Made by a program: the position numbers and the translations under genes | Source: CAWGGS01 sp963822095 | GTDB taxonomy: Bacteria; Desulfobacterota; Desulfobulbia; Desulfobulbales; Desulfocapsaceae | Assembly: GCA_963822095.1 (NCBI GenBank) | Contig: CAWGGS010000028.1 | Span: 1 to 64,000, forward strand | Length of the DNA: 64,000 nt | Direction: 5' to 3' | Shown here: in pieces, positions 27,614-36,583 of the stretch | Position numbering within the stretch: position 1 is the stretch's first letter | Layout: every line of letters starts with the position of its first letter | Notes under the pieces: model-generated | The model's input: the letters and a program-made list of their open reading frames with translations, nothing else | What the model was told of the DNA's origin: nothing | Databases searched by the model: none

Positions 27614-28700
27614 TCTTTTTCCTGGTGTCAGGCAAGACAAACCAGATACAGGTCCGGCCGTCAGTGCTTCGGGCCCCCACTCGCCCGCCGTGGGCCTCGA
27701 TCAGCTCTTTAGTGATGGCAAGACCAATGCCGGCACCGCCGACATCGCGGGACCGTGAACGGTCCGTGCGAAAGAAACGTTCGAAAATATAGGGGAGATC
27801 GGCCTGGGGAATTTCTGGACCGCTGTTGCAAAAACTGACCTCGACTGCATTGCCGTCACGTCTGCTGCGTATATCGATGTCTCCTCCTTCCGGCGTGTAT
27901 TTGGCACTATTGTCGAGAAGATTACGAACAGCCTGGAGAAACTTGTCCCGGTCGGCAAAAATTACCTTTGCATCATCGGGAAATGCCGTTGAAACCGTAA
28001 CGTGTTTTTCATCGAGAACCGGCGCATACAGGGGTAAAAGATCATTGATCTGATCTGATATTACAAGGTTTTCCCGTTTCAAATAAAGCCTTGCCGCCTC
28101 GGCGCGGGAGAGTTGCTGGAGATTGTCGACCAGTTTGACCAGTCGCATTGTCTCCTTCTCCAGGAGGTTCAAAGTGTCCGGCGAGGGGGCAATAATCTGA
28201 TCGTTTAACGCCTCGAGATACCCGCGAAGGTTGGTCAGCGGGGTTCGCAGCTCATGGGCCACATCGGCTACCATATTTTTCCTGAGCTGTTCGATGTGTT
28301 CCAGACTGTCAGCCATCCGATTGAAGGCGGCACCGAGCTGTCCCACCTCATCGCCACCTGCGACATCCACTCGGGCCGTAAAATTGCCGGCCGCTATATC
28401 ATGGGTCACATCATTCATCTGGGACAGCGGCTTGAGCACCTTACGGGTTAAAAGATAGCTCAGGATAAAGGCCAGGAAGAGGGCTGCCAGACTCGCCCAT
28501 ATCAGGTAGTAATGAATCGAGGTGAGGAACATCCGGTGGATATCCGTCGGATTAATTTCGTACTCTTTCATCAAGGCCATGAAATAGCTGGCCGCCAGCT
28601 GATCGATGGCAATCCAGATTACCAGAATGATCACCCCGATCACCGGCACCACGTTGATCAGGAGAAGCTTCCAGAGCAGTCTCTGTTTGATCCTGATCAT
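27585..28700 (-). CDS. sensor histidine kinase, C-terminus supplied by a repeat
   Basis: A 371-residue class I kinase: membrane spans at ~10-32 and ~66-86 around a short periplasmic loop, HAMP (~88-140), phosphoacceptor box VADVAHELRTPLTN, and ATPase motifs NLLDNSAKYT, FERFFRTDRSRSR and GGAGIGLAI. The final residues SSGLSVLL and the stop come from repeat copy D rather than from kinase sequence, so the native tail is lost, though all kinase motifs remain. It overlaps the response regulator by four bases, so the pair is co-transcribed and probably translationally coupled. Confidence 0.9.
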   Translation of the reverse strand: MIRIKQRLLWKLLLINVVPVIGVIILVIWIAIDQLAASYFMALMKEYEINPTDIHRMFLTSIHYYLIWASLAALFLAFILSYLLTRKVLKPLSQMNDVTHDIAAGNFTARVDVAGGDEVGQLGAAFNRMADSLEHIEQLRKNMVADVAHELRTPLTNLRGYLEALNDQIIAPSPDTLNLLEKETMRLVKLVDNLQQLSRAEAARLYLKRENLVISDQINDLLPLYAPVLDEKHVTVSTAFPDDAKVIFADRDKFLQAVRNLLDNSAKYTPEGGDIDIRSRRDGNAVEVSFCNSGPEIPQADLPYIFERFFRTDRSRSRDVGGAGIGLAITKELIEAHGGRVGARSTDGRTCIWFVLPDTRKKSSSGLSVLL

Positions 28701-29401
28701 GGAACCTCTTGATCGGTGAAGGTGTATCCGAACCCACGAACCGTCAGGATATAGCGGGGCTGCGACGGCTGCTCCTCGATTTTTTGTCTCAGTTTACCGA
28801 TATGGACATCAATCACCCGGTCGACTACGATTTCACCATGCTGATAAAAGACATCAAGCAGCTCATTGCGTGAGAAAACCCGTCCCGGTGCCTGCATCAA
28901 GGTCTGGAGAAGCTTGTACTCCGAAGCGGTGAGATTTATATTCCGTCCCGCCAGGCTGACTCGATGCTTTTTCAGGTCCATCTCCAGCTTACCACAAACA
29001 CGTTTTTCACCCAGGCCAATCTGGCTGGGATGAAATCGCCTCAGAATTGCCTTGACCCGGGCAACCAGTTCCCGAGGACTAAAGGGTTTGACCACATAGT
29101 CGTCGGCTCCCAGAGACAGCCCCGTCACCCGGTCAATCTCTTCCTCTCTTGCGGTCAGCATCAGTACCGGTACATCGGTAAAGGTTCTGAGCTGTCTGCA
29201 GACCTCCCAGCCGTCAATTTTCGGCAGCATGATATCGAGAATTACAAAGCCGGGTCGCTGTTTTCTTGCCAACTGCAAGGCCTTCTCCCCGTCCTCTGCG
29301 GTGATCGTTGCAAACCCTTCCCTCTCGAGGTAGGTCTTGACGAGCGTTGCCGTATTGGCGTCATCTTCAACGATGAGAATCGGTCCATCGCAGCCAAACA
29401 T
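28697..29401 (-). CDS. OmpR-family response regulator
   Basis: A 234-residue protein: receiver domain with ILIVEDD, phosphoacceptor in VILDIMLPKIDG and KPFSPREL, then a winged-helix DNA-binding domain (TASEYKLLQTLMQAPGRVFS, DRVIDVHIGKLRQKIE, VRGFGY). It pairs with the kinase downstream. MscS follows in the other direction of the same strand (three bases upstream on the minus strand), so the mechanosensitive channel, regulator and kinase may form one operon linked to envelope stress. Confidence 0.93.
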   Translation of the reverse strand: MFGCDGPILIVEDDANTATLVKTYLEREGFATITAEDGEKALQLARKQRPGFVILDIMLPKIDGWEVCRQLRTFTDVPVLMLTAREEEIDRVTGLSLGADDYVVKPFSPRELVARVKAILRRFHPSQIGLGEKRVCGKLEMDLKKHRVSLAGRNINLTASEYKLLQTLMQAPGRVFSRNELLDVFYQHGEIVVDRVIDVHIGKLRQKIEEQPSQPRYILTVRGFGYTFTDQEVP

Positions 29402-29404
29402 GCA

Positions 29405-30319
29405 TTATCCTTGTTTATCAGTCAATTTTTCCAGGATGTTCAGGTCAAAAGGTTTGCTTTTTTCCCCGAAATAAATTGAACGGTGGGGAAAAGGAATCTC
29501 GATACCATTTTGATCAAAAGCCAGTTTGATTCTTCTCAGGAACTCCCGCCCCACCTCCCACTGGCGAATAGGTTTTGTTTTGATCCGCCCTTTGATAACG
29601 ACTGCAGAATCACCGAACTTGTCCACACCGAAAATTTCCGGTTCATCGAGCATATTCTTCGAATATTTCGGATCTTCCCGCAAGGTTTTGCCGACCTCTT
29701 TCATAATACCTATAACGCGATCAGTGTCTTCCTTATAGGCAATACCGATATCAAACACATAGGCCGACCACTCGTTGGTCATATTGCTCAGGGTGGAGAT
29801 GGTCCCATTGGGAAAGACATGGACCGTCCCGCTGACATCCCGCAGAATCGTCGTTCGAAAATTTATCTTCTCAACAAGTCCCCCTGTCCCATTGATGATA
29901 GCAACATCACCGACACGTATCTGGTTTTCCAGAATAATGAAAAATCCGGAAATGACATCGCGGACCAGGTTCTGGGCCCCGAAGCCCACGGCAATACCGG
30001 CAATACCGGCACTGGCGACGAGAGGCCCTATCTCGACACCCATCTCTTTTATAATCATCAGCCCAACGGTCAGCCAGAGGATGAGCATGACCGCTCTTTT
30101 TATCAGGTGGACAAGGGTCTCAATTCTCTTTTGCGACTCCGAGGGAGGTTCCCCGTCCTGTTGACTCTGTCGTATGAGCCGCGTTTCCATATGAGAAAGA
30201 AACTTTTGCAGGAGTTTGGTGCTGATAAATGCAAAGATCAGGATTACCAAGACCCGCATTCCTATTGCAGTCAGGCTTTCCCAGGGAACATTTTTTAAAA
30301 TATTCTGCAGGATTTTCAT
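29405..30319 (-). CDS. MscS-type mechanosensitive ion channel
   Basis: A 304-residue MscS-family channel. Three membrane spans lie within residues ~15-140; the pore helix region is rich in Gly/Ala (AGIAGIAVGFGAQNLVRD), followed by the conserved GFFIILENQIRVGD and FRTTILRD segments and a cytoplasmic beta domain. It releases solutes on membrane tension. Ends three bases from the response-regulator start. Confidence 0.92.
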   Translation of the reverse strand: MKILQNILKNVPWESLTAIGMRVLVILIFAFISTKLLQKFLSHMETRLIRQSQQDGEPPSESQKRIETLVHLIKRAVMLILWLTVGLMIIKEMGVEIGPLVASAGIAGIAVGFGAQNLVRDVISGFFIILENQIRVGDVAIINGTGGLVEKINFRTTILRDVSGTVHVFPNGTISTLSNMTNEWSAYVFDIGIAYKEDTDRVIGIMKEVGKTLREDPKYSKNMLDEPEIFGVDKFGDSAVVIKGRIKTKPIRQWEVGREFLRRIKLAFDQNGIEIPFPHRSIYFGEKSKPFDLNILEKLTDKQG

Positions 30320-30442
30320 AAATGACCCCTTTTACAAGGACGACAGGATCAGAGTGAAGACAACCAGCTTCCAGGACTGGACGTGCTGTATTCAGGAGTC
30401 TGCTATCCGATCCATGCCGTCACCCAACCGCAGGTAACCGAT

Positions 30443-30868
30443 CTATTTTCCCAGGGCCTGCTCCAGATCCATTGCATGCTCCTGCTCGACGGCCAGAATG
30501 TTTCTCAACTGATGGGCGAGATGATAGAGGTTAAGCTCCTCTGCCTGTTGTATACGAGCGATATAACGACTAATTGCATCGTTTTCCCCTTCCAGGTCCT
30601 GCTCCAGCATCTCTTCGTTGTTCGAAGATATTTTCGGGGTGGGCATATCCACCGTCGGGACTCCTCCCAGGTAATCTATCTGAGAGGCCAGGATGGTTGC
30701 ATGGGCCAACTCCTCCTGGGCGTGGATTACAAGCTCCTTCTGCATCGATTGATACATGGCTCCATTGAGCACGCCTTGGTGCTGGGTATACTGGATACAT
30801 GCCGTATACTCAAGAGCAAGATCCTTATTCAGTAATTCAATCAGTTTTTTTTTCGTTACCTTGGCCAT
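30443..30868 (-). CDS. ferritin-like / bacterioferritin-like protein
   Basis: A 141-residue four-helix protein. The diiron-type ligands are visible as DLALEYTACIQYTQH (Glu), HAQEELAHA (ExxH), ENDAISRYIARI (Glu) and VEQEHAMDLE (ExxH). It should store or detoxify iron, or guard against peroxide. It lacks the haem-binding Met that would make it a certain bacterioferritin. Alone on its strand, with small gene-free flanks. Confidence 0.82.
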   Translation of the reverse strand: MAKVTKKKLIELLNKDLALEYTACIQYTQHQGVLNGAMYQSMQKELVIHAQEELAHATILASQIDYLGGVPTVDMPTPKISSNNEEMLEQDLEGENDAISRYIARIQQAEELNLYHLAHQLRNILAVEQEHAMDLEQALGK

Positions 30869-31012
30869 ATTCGCCTCCCTTTAATTTTAGTAGGTTGAAA
30901 AATGTCCTTCTCGTGGTTTTTACAAAAATCGCTCGTAAAGGAACGTATCCCGTGAGGGGAAAAGAGTAAACTGTCCTCTCTTTTTAGGGGACTCTGCATA
31001 CACAGGATATTT

Positions 31013-31993
31013 TCATACTGCACATTTCGTTCCGCACAGATCAGAATAACATGTAATCCCGCAAAGAGTGGTTGCCTTTTTAACCGATGAAACAACAGCC
31101 CGTTCCATAACCCTTGCCGCCAGCAGGCCAAGAACGCTCAGGTCCGCCTCCACGTGACCCGTGGCCATGGTGAAGATGGTATCACCATCAAACATGGAGT
31201 GGGCTGGACGCATGGTTCTGGCGTACCCATTCTGGGCCATGGAGGCCAGCTTCGTCGCCTGTGATTTGGTGAGATCGGCATTGGTGACTATAACGCCAAT
31301 GGTTGTATTTCCGGCAAAAAGATTTTTCTTGTCGGCAATGGAGCGGATCATCACCGCTTCGGTCTCTGCCAGACTCCTAAGATCTTCAGCTAGAAGCCCG
31401 GCCAGCGTCTTCCCGGTTTCCGGATCTATAACATCTCCGAGACAGTTGACTGCAACCAGGGCGCCAATCTGTAATTCGCCCACCTGTAGGGCATAACACC
31501 CAAGGCCGCTTTTCATGGCCCGCTGCATACCGGCTATCTTGCCCACCGTGGCACCGGTTCCGGCACCAATGTTTCCCTCAACACAATCCGCATTTGTCGC
31601 GTTACAACAGGCCTGATAGCCCATGGCCTTATCCGGCCTGACACGATGGTCACCGATCATGAGGTCGAACAGGACTGCACTGCAGACAATCGGCACCCTG
31701 GCAACCTGTACATCGAAACCGATATCCCGCTCCTCCAGGTACTGCATCACCCCGGAAGCGGCATCTAGGCCAAAGGCACTCCCCCCCGCCAGTATTACGG
31801 CATGGATCTTCTCCACCAGATTGACGGGATCTAACAGGTCCGTTTCCCGCGTGCCCGGTGCCCCGCCCCGGACATCGACTCCGGCTGTAGCCCCCTGACC
31901 ACAGAGTATGACCGAACACCCCGTTGCGGCATCAAGATTTTGCGCATGTCCCACCTTAATATCCTGTATATCAGTGAATGGTATCTGGTTCAT
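31013..31993 (-). CDS. P1-family peptidase (DmpA/BapA-like aminopeptidase)
   Basis: A 326-residue Ntn-hydrolase-like peptidase. Family blocks: GCSVILCGQGATAGVDVRGG, AVILAGGSAFGLDAASG, and the self-cleavage site GNTTIGVIVTNA, after which the new N-terminal Thr is the nucleophile. It probably cleaves D- or beta-amino-acid peptides or amides. The last 20 residues carry four cysteines (LCGITCYSDLCGTKC), which the family usually lacks. Divergent to the glycerate kinase. Confidence 0.85.
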   Translation of the reverse strand: MNQIPFTDIQDIKVGHAQNLDAATGCSVILCGQGATAGVDVRGGAPGTRETDLLDPVNLVEKIHAVILAGGSAFGLDAASGVMQYLEERDIGFDVQVARVPIVCSAVLFDLMIGDHRVRPDKAMGYQACCNATNADCVEGNIGAGTGATVGKIAGMQRAMKSGLGCYALQVGELQIGALVAVNCLGDVIDPETGKTLAGLLAEDLRSLAETEAVMIRSIADKKNLFAGNTTIGVIVTNADLTKSQATKLASMAQNGYARTMRPAHSMFDGDTIFTMATGHVEADLSVLGLLAARVMERAVVSSVKKATTLCGITCYSDLCGTKCAV

Positions 31994-32108
31994 TACGATT
32001 TTTAGTTGATTTTTCCAAAAAGAGTCGGCTATGATTCTTTCCTAAAGTGGTATAATACCGGTCATAGCTTGAATTTTACTACAGATATAAGGAAGGGTAT
32101 ATCAAAGG

Positions 32109-33449
32109 ATGAGCGGCAAGGCAAGTGAGAAAAGGCTCAAAGATGCAGCCGGAGAAATTTTTCAGGCCGCCCTTGAAGCAGTTTCCCCCGACAATTGTCT
32201 TCGTCGCAATCTCCGTCTGTCGGACAGCAGGTTGTGGGTTGGAAAAAGGTGCCATGATCTTTCCCGCAGAGGAAAACTTTATCTGATCGGTGCAGGTAAG
32301 GCCTCGGCAGCCATGGCCCTGGCCCTCGAGAAACTTCTTGGAGATCGAATTGACGCCGGACTCATCATCACCAAATACGGTCATGGTGTCCCCTTGCGTT
32401 TCAGCCGTTTAATGGAGGCTGGTCACCCTGTTCCGGATGAAAACGGATGCCGGGCCACTGATGCCCTTCTGGACCTGGTCGGCAGGGCCGGACCCGACGA
32501 CCTGATTGTATGCCTGATCTCCGGCGGCGGCTCCGCCCTTACCCCGGCTCCGGCGGAGGGAATACCCCTTGCCGACAAGCAGGAGACAACCCGTCTGCTG
32601 CTGGCATCCGGAGCGACAATCCATGAGATCAACACCCTGCGTAAACACCTCTCCCGCATCAAGGGGGGAAAACTCTGCGCGGCGGCAAATGGTGCACGCA
32701 TCACCTCACTGATCCTCTCCGATGTCATCGGCGACGACCTTGATAGCATTGCCTCTGGCATGACCGCTCCGGATCCTTCCACTTTCGCGGATTGCCTGGT
32801 TATCCTCACGGCATATAATCTACAGGACCGTATCCCTAAAGTGATACGAGACCATTTCGAAAACGGAGCGTCAGGGCGCCTGCAGGAAACGCCAAAACCG
32901 GGTGATGCTCTTTTTTCCAAGGTCTCCAATCACATCATCGGCAGCATCTCCGATGCCCTGGCGGCTGCTGAAAAAAAAGCGGCCTCCCTGGGATTTGAGC
33001 CCATGGTCCTCACCTCGACCCTACACGGGGAGGCCAGGGAAACTGCTAAAGCCCTCTGCAGCATCGCCCGTGAAATCAAAACATTTGCCCGGCCTGTTAT
33101 CCCACCGGCCTGTCTGCTTTCCGGAGGGGAAACAACGGTAACAGTGAAAGGACGAGGCAGGGGAGGCAGGAATACGGAATTCGCCTTGTCAGCAGCAATT
33201 GAATTGTCAGGCACAAACGATACCTTGCTGCTCTCGGCTGGGACCGATGGCTCAGACGGTCCGACCGATGCCGCGGGTGCCTTCGCCTGCGGCTCGACCT
33301 TGGTCCGGGCAGAGGGCCTTGGCCTTACGACCGGCAGGTACCTGAAAGAAAATGATTCCTACAATTATTTCAGATTGTTGGGTGACCTTCTTCGCACAGG
33401 GCCCACCCATACCAATGTCATGGATCTCCAGATCTTGCTTCTAGGATAG
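32109..33449 (+). CDS. glycerate 2-kinase (MOFRL/GckA family)
   Basis: A 446-residue kinase of the DUF4147-MOFRL type that phosphorylates D-glycerate to 2-phosphoglycerate with ATP. Motifs: LYLIGAGKASAAMA, VCLISGGGSALTPAP, INTLRKHLSRIKGG, LILSDVIGDDLDSIASG and the C-terminal GRGGRNTEFAL and SAGTDGSDGPTDAAGA. A TATAAT at 32051 could be its -10 box, although no good -35 box was seen. Converges with the next minus-strand gene with a 12-base gap. Confidence 0.9.
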   Translation: MSGKASEKRLKDAAGEIFQAALEAVSPDNCLRRNLRLSDSRLWVGKRCHDLSRRGKLYLIGAGKASAAMALALEKLLGDRIDAGLIITKYGHGVPLRFSRLMEAGHPVPDENGCRATDALLDLVGRAGPDDLIVCLISGGGSALTPAPAEGIPLADKQETTRLLLASGATIHEINTLRKHLSRIKGGKLCAAANGARITSLILSDVIGDDLDSIASGMTAPDPSTFADCLVILTAYNLQDRIPKVIRDHFENGASGRLQETPKPGDALFSKVSNHIIGSISDALAAAEKKAASLGFEPMVLTSTLHGEARETAKALCSIAREIKTFARPVIPPACLLSGGETTVTVKGRGRGGRNTEFALSAAIELSGTNDTLLLSAGTDGSDGPTDAAGAFACGSTLVRAEGLGLTTGRYLKENDSYNYFRLLGDLLRTGPTHTNVMDLQILLLG

Positions 33450-33461
33450 AAAGTGTTGAAT

Positions 33462-33968
33462 TTACAATGGACTGGACGGAACGGTATCGTCCTTTTTATC
33501 CCAATCAAGCAGTGATCTTCCCGAAGTCTTGGCCTCGGGTTTAAAATCGCGCTTGGCAATCATCCACCGCATCTTTTCAGGGACACCTTTGAAGACGAAA
33601 TTCCCTTGATCATCCGTCTTTACGACAAAATCGTCCCCGGTGGAAGGGAGTACACGAATTCCTGCAGAAGGCATTGGCATCCCGGAAGTATCTCCGGTAA
33701 CCGACGCTATGATATTCATTTTAGCTTGTTGGGTTCGCAAGAGATGGGCACCACTACGCAGTTTGTCCTGCAAGCCGACATCCACCAGCGAAAGGATAAT
33801 TACTGAAAGTCCTATAAAGATGACAATAGCCCGTAAAAGAGACTTGTTCGTCCTGCCTTTGCCGATCTGCTGCTTGAGAAGAAGATAGGCAAAAAAACAA
33901 ACTACTGCGCTGATCCCGGCTGCACCATACCTCAAGATTTCCGGAAATTGCCCAAAAATATCAGTCAT
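33462..33968 (-). CDS. membrane protein with carboxypeptidase-regulatory-like domain, unknown
   Basis: From ATG 33968 (GGGGAG eight bases upstream) about 168 residues. Two membrane spans occupy residues ~10-70; the rest, PMPSAGIRVLPSTGDDFVV and TDDQGNFVFKGVPE, resembles the CarboxypepD_reg-like beta-sandwich often found on envelope proteins. Function unknown. Confidence 0.5.
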   Translation of the reverse strand: MTDIFGQFPEILRYGAAGISAVVCFFAYLLLKQQIGKGRTNKSLLRAIVIFIGLSVIILSLVDVGLQDKLRSGAHLLRTQQAKMNIIASVTGDTSGMPMPSAGIRVLPSTGDDFVVKTDDQGNFVFKGVPEKMRWMIAKRDFKPEAKTSGRSLLDWDKKDDTVPSSPL

Positions 33969-34432
33969 ATATCTTCTCCCCTGAAAAGAAACGCCCATTC
34001 AGGCATCTCCCGGTATAATGAATAACCTTTACCCGGCTTTCAGATTACACCTTTTGTCTTCGCTGAATTTTTAACCCCTGCAGAACTCCATCAACGAAGG
34101 AAATTATAAGGACCGGTCCCCTTTCCGATCTTTAATAATTATTTCACTACAATAATAAGAAAGGATACCAAAGGCTGTCATGTAAAGCAAGAAAGAAAAG
34201 GCTTCCAAAAAAAAATTAAGGGGGCTTAAAAATTGTCTGTTATGTCTTTCTTTATCTTGACCTCTTGGGGAAGATTTCAAATTTGTGCTCGTGTTTCTGG
34301 CAGGATAGAGGTAAGTTGGTATCGCCGTAACATGCAGGCCGAATTGACTTAAGAAAAAAGGTCGAACGGCAGAGCGTTTTGCCCATACGGTGGCAACCTT
34401 GACTTGGGAGGGATTTTGCCCATATCAATATT

Positions 34433-34590
34433 GATGGACTCGTAAAAACCATTGGATTGAGGATGGGTAAGTACAAATCTTCAGATACGAGGCGCTTTTT
34501 TTTTGTTTTGTTTCTGAGTACTAAGGGTACGTCGTAACGGTTAAAAATTTGCAGCAACGAAGTAGATAGAGAGTTTTTACGACACCATCA
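34433..34590. repeat. MITE-like element with imperfect terminal inverted repeats
   Basis: Left end GATGGACTCGTAAAAACC, right end GTTTTTACGACACCATC; the reverse complement of the right end (GATGGTGTCGTAAAAAC) matches the left end at about 14 of 16 positions. The inner right part (GTACGTCGTAACGG then TTAAAAATTTGCAGCA) recurs at 47446-47510. No open frame inside. The rest of 33969-34617 shows no gene. Confidence 0.5.
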
Positions 34591-34617
34591 ATAATTACGT
34601 GAGGCGAAGAGCACTCC

Positions 34618-36249
34618 ATGCCTGAAAACCTCAAATTTCAACTCCTGTTTAAAGATCGAATTGGGATCGTCTTCGATATCGCCCATTTAATGACCCAGGA
34701 AGGTCTCAATATTGTTACGATGGAGGTTGAGCAGAAGGACGGCTTTGCCAAGATCTCAATCGAGATAGAAAAAAGCGAGAATGCTCCGGATAAGGAAGGG
34801 TTGCTGACTCTTTTTTCCACCCTCCCGGGGATTGAAAATCTGCTGGAATTGCGTCACCTCCCACGAGAGAGACTACAGCAATGGTTCAAGATCCTCTTCG
34901 ACGGTATGAGTGAAGGGATAATTTCCGTAGATGCCGGAGGGAACATCAACACCATCAATTCGGTTGCCTGCCGCATTTTAGGTCAGGTCTACGAAAATAT
35001 CATCGGTCAACATATCAGTGAACTCAGCCCCGATGACTCTATCCTCCTCGACTGCATCAAAAAAAGAACCCCGGTCAGCAGACGGAAGTCAGTTTTAACC
35101 ACAACTGGCCGGGTTGAATTTTACGGTTCGGCAAAACCCATAAACGATTCCCAGGGAAATTTTGTCGGTGCCGTCCTCCTGATGAAAGATCTCAAGGAAG
35201 TCAAAGAGATGGTGGATGCCGTATCCGCTCCTCTCAACGTCTCCTTCGATGACTTTATCGGCGAGAGTCCCGCAATTAACAATCTGATCACCTTTGCCAA
35301 AAAAATTGCCGATACCGGTGCCATCGTTTCAATCACCGGCGAGAGCGGAACGGGAAAGGAACTCTTTGCCAAGGCTATTCATTATGAGAGCGGCCGGACC
35401 GGTCCTTTTATTCCTATCAACTGCGCCGCCCTTCCGGAGATGCTCATAGAAAGCGAACTGTTCGGATATGTCGACGGCGCCTTTACCGGAGCCCGAAAAA
35501 AAGGCAAGCCCGGACTCTTTGAAGCAGCCGCCAACGGAACCATTTTTCTAGACGAGATCGGCGATATGCCGCTCGGACCCCAGGCGAAGATACTCCGGGT
35601 CCTCCAGGAGGGTCTGATCCGACGTATTGGCGGTTTTGAAGAGATACCGGTCAATGCCCGGGTTATCACAGCAACCAACAGAAATCTGCAGGATATGGTG
35701 AAGGAAAAGCGCCTGCGGGAGGATCTTTTCTATCGCATCAATGTCATCACGATCCAGATTCCCCCTCTGCGGGAACGGCTTATGGACATTCCTCTTTTGG
35801 CAAGTAATTTTCTACACCGGTTTACCAGGAAACTGGGAAGATCAGACCAGAAGATCCGCAGGAGTGCCTTGACTAAACTCTTTTCCCACTCCTGGCCAGG
35901 AAATGTCAGAGAATTAAAAAACGTGGTTGAGCGGGCATCCGTTTTAACAGATAGCGATCTGATTGGGATCGACTCGATCCTGCTCAGCCACGAAATGACC
36001 AGTCAAGGGATGAGGGGTGAGGCCCACTGCCTGACGCAGGAAAATGCAAATCTAAAAGACTGCCTGGCCCTCTACGAGATAGAACTCCTGCTCGAGGCCC
36101 TCAACAATGCTGTCAGCATCCGCGAGGCAGCCAGAAATCTCGGCCTGTCTCATACCGCCCTCATCAAGAAGATCAGTAAATACGGCCTCCGCACTGGAAA
36201 CAAAAAATACCAGTGGAACAAAACAAGACCGTATAGTATATCTATTTAA
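34618..36249 (+). CDS. sigma-54-dependent activator with ACT and PAS domains (TyrR-like)
   Basis: A 543-residue enhancer-binding protein. Residues ~1-75: ACT domain for amino-acid sensing; ~80-190: PAS; ~205-440: AAA+ with Walker A GESGTGKELFAK, the sigma-54 contact loop GAFTGA, and Walker B TIFLDEIGDMP; ~490-530: Fis-type HTH (NNAVSIREAARNLGLSHTAL). An ACT-bearing activator directly before alanine dehydrogenase with a -24/-12 promoter suggests it turns on alanine catabolism in response to an amino acid. An ATG at 34618 follows GAGGCG. Confidence 0.9.
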   Translation: MPENLKFQLLFKDRIGIVFDIAHLMTQEGLNIVTMEVEQKDGFAKISIEIEKSENAPDKEGLLTLFSTLPGIENLLELRHLPRERLQQWFKILFDGMSEGIISVDAGGNINTINSVACRILGQVYENIIGQHISELSPDDSILLDCIKKRTPVSRRKSVLTTTGRVEFYGSAKPINDSQGNFVGAVLLMKDLKEVKEMVDAVSAPLNVSFDDFIGESPAINNLITFAKKIADTGAIVSITGESGTGKELFAKAIHYESGRTGPFIPINCAALPEMLIESELFGYVDGAFTGARKKGKPGLFEAAANGTIFLDEIGDMPLGPQAKILRVLQEGLIRRIGGFEEIPVNARVITATNRNLQDMVKEKRLREDLFYRINVITIQIPPLRERLMDIPLLASNFLHRFTRKLGRSDQKIRRSALTKLFSHSWPGNVRELKNVVERASVLTDSDLIGIDSILLSHEMTSQGMRGEAHCLTQENANLKDCLALYEIELLLEALNNAVSIREAARNLGLSHTALIKKISKYGLRTGNKKYQWNKTRPYSISI

Positions 36250-36447
36250 TATAAAATATATTATACCGTACAATAAAGCCATGTGGAACTCTTTGTTTCC
36301 ACGCACTTTCACTTCAATCTTCTGATATATTCCCTTATCCTCATATATTCTCTCGAAAACGTCAGCTCGTTACCCATTGATTTTATGAATGTTTGTCTCA
36401 TTTTCTCCAGAGGAGTCCCCCTCCACCCTTTCCCGTGAAACCCAATA

Positions 36448-36463
36448 TGGCAAGGAGTTTGCA
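36448..36463 (+). promoter_or_regulatory. sigma-54 (-24/-12) promoter of ald
   Basis: TGGCAAGGAGTTTGCA fits the consensus TGGCAC-N5-TTGCA: the GG and GC are ten bases apart, as required. Transcription would start near 36475, about 110 bases before the ald ATG. The activator gene is just upstream, and the stretch 36250-36447 has no gene. Confidence 0.7.
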
Positions 36464-36583
36464 ACTCTTTATTTCCGACGGCACCAAGTACCTCCGTCAA
36501 ATGCATCGCTTCAAAACGCCATGAAACTTTTCAATCCCCGCTTTTGCACTTTCGGGGAATACCCTTAACAGGAGAAACATACA

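Noticed and set aside
29483..30298. 271-codon plus-strand frame opposite mscS
   Set aside because: A shadow of the MscS gene, whose motifs are complete on the minus strand.
32051..32056. TATAAT before the glycerate kinase as a full promoter
   Set aside because: No acceptable -35 box at 16-18 bases; noted only in the gene entry.
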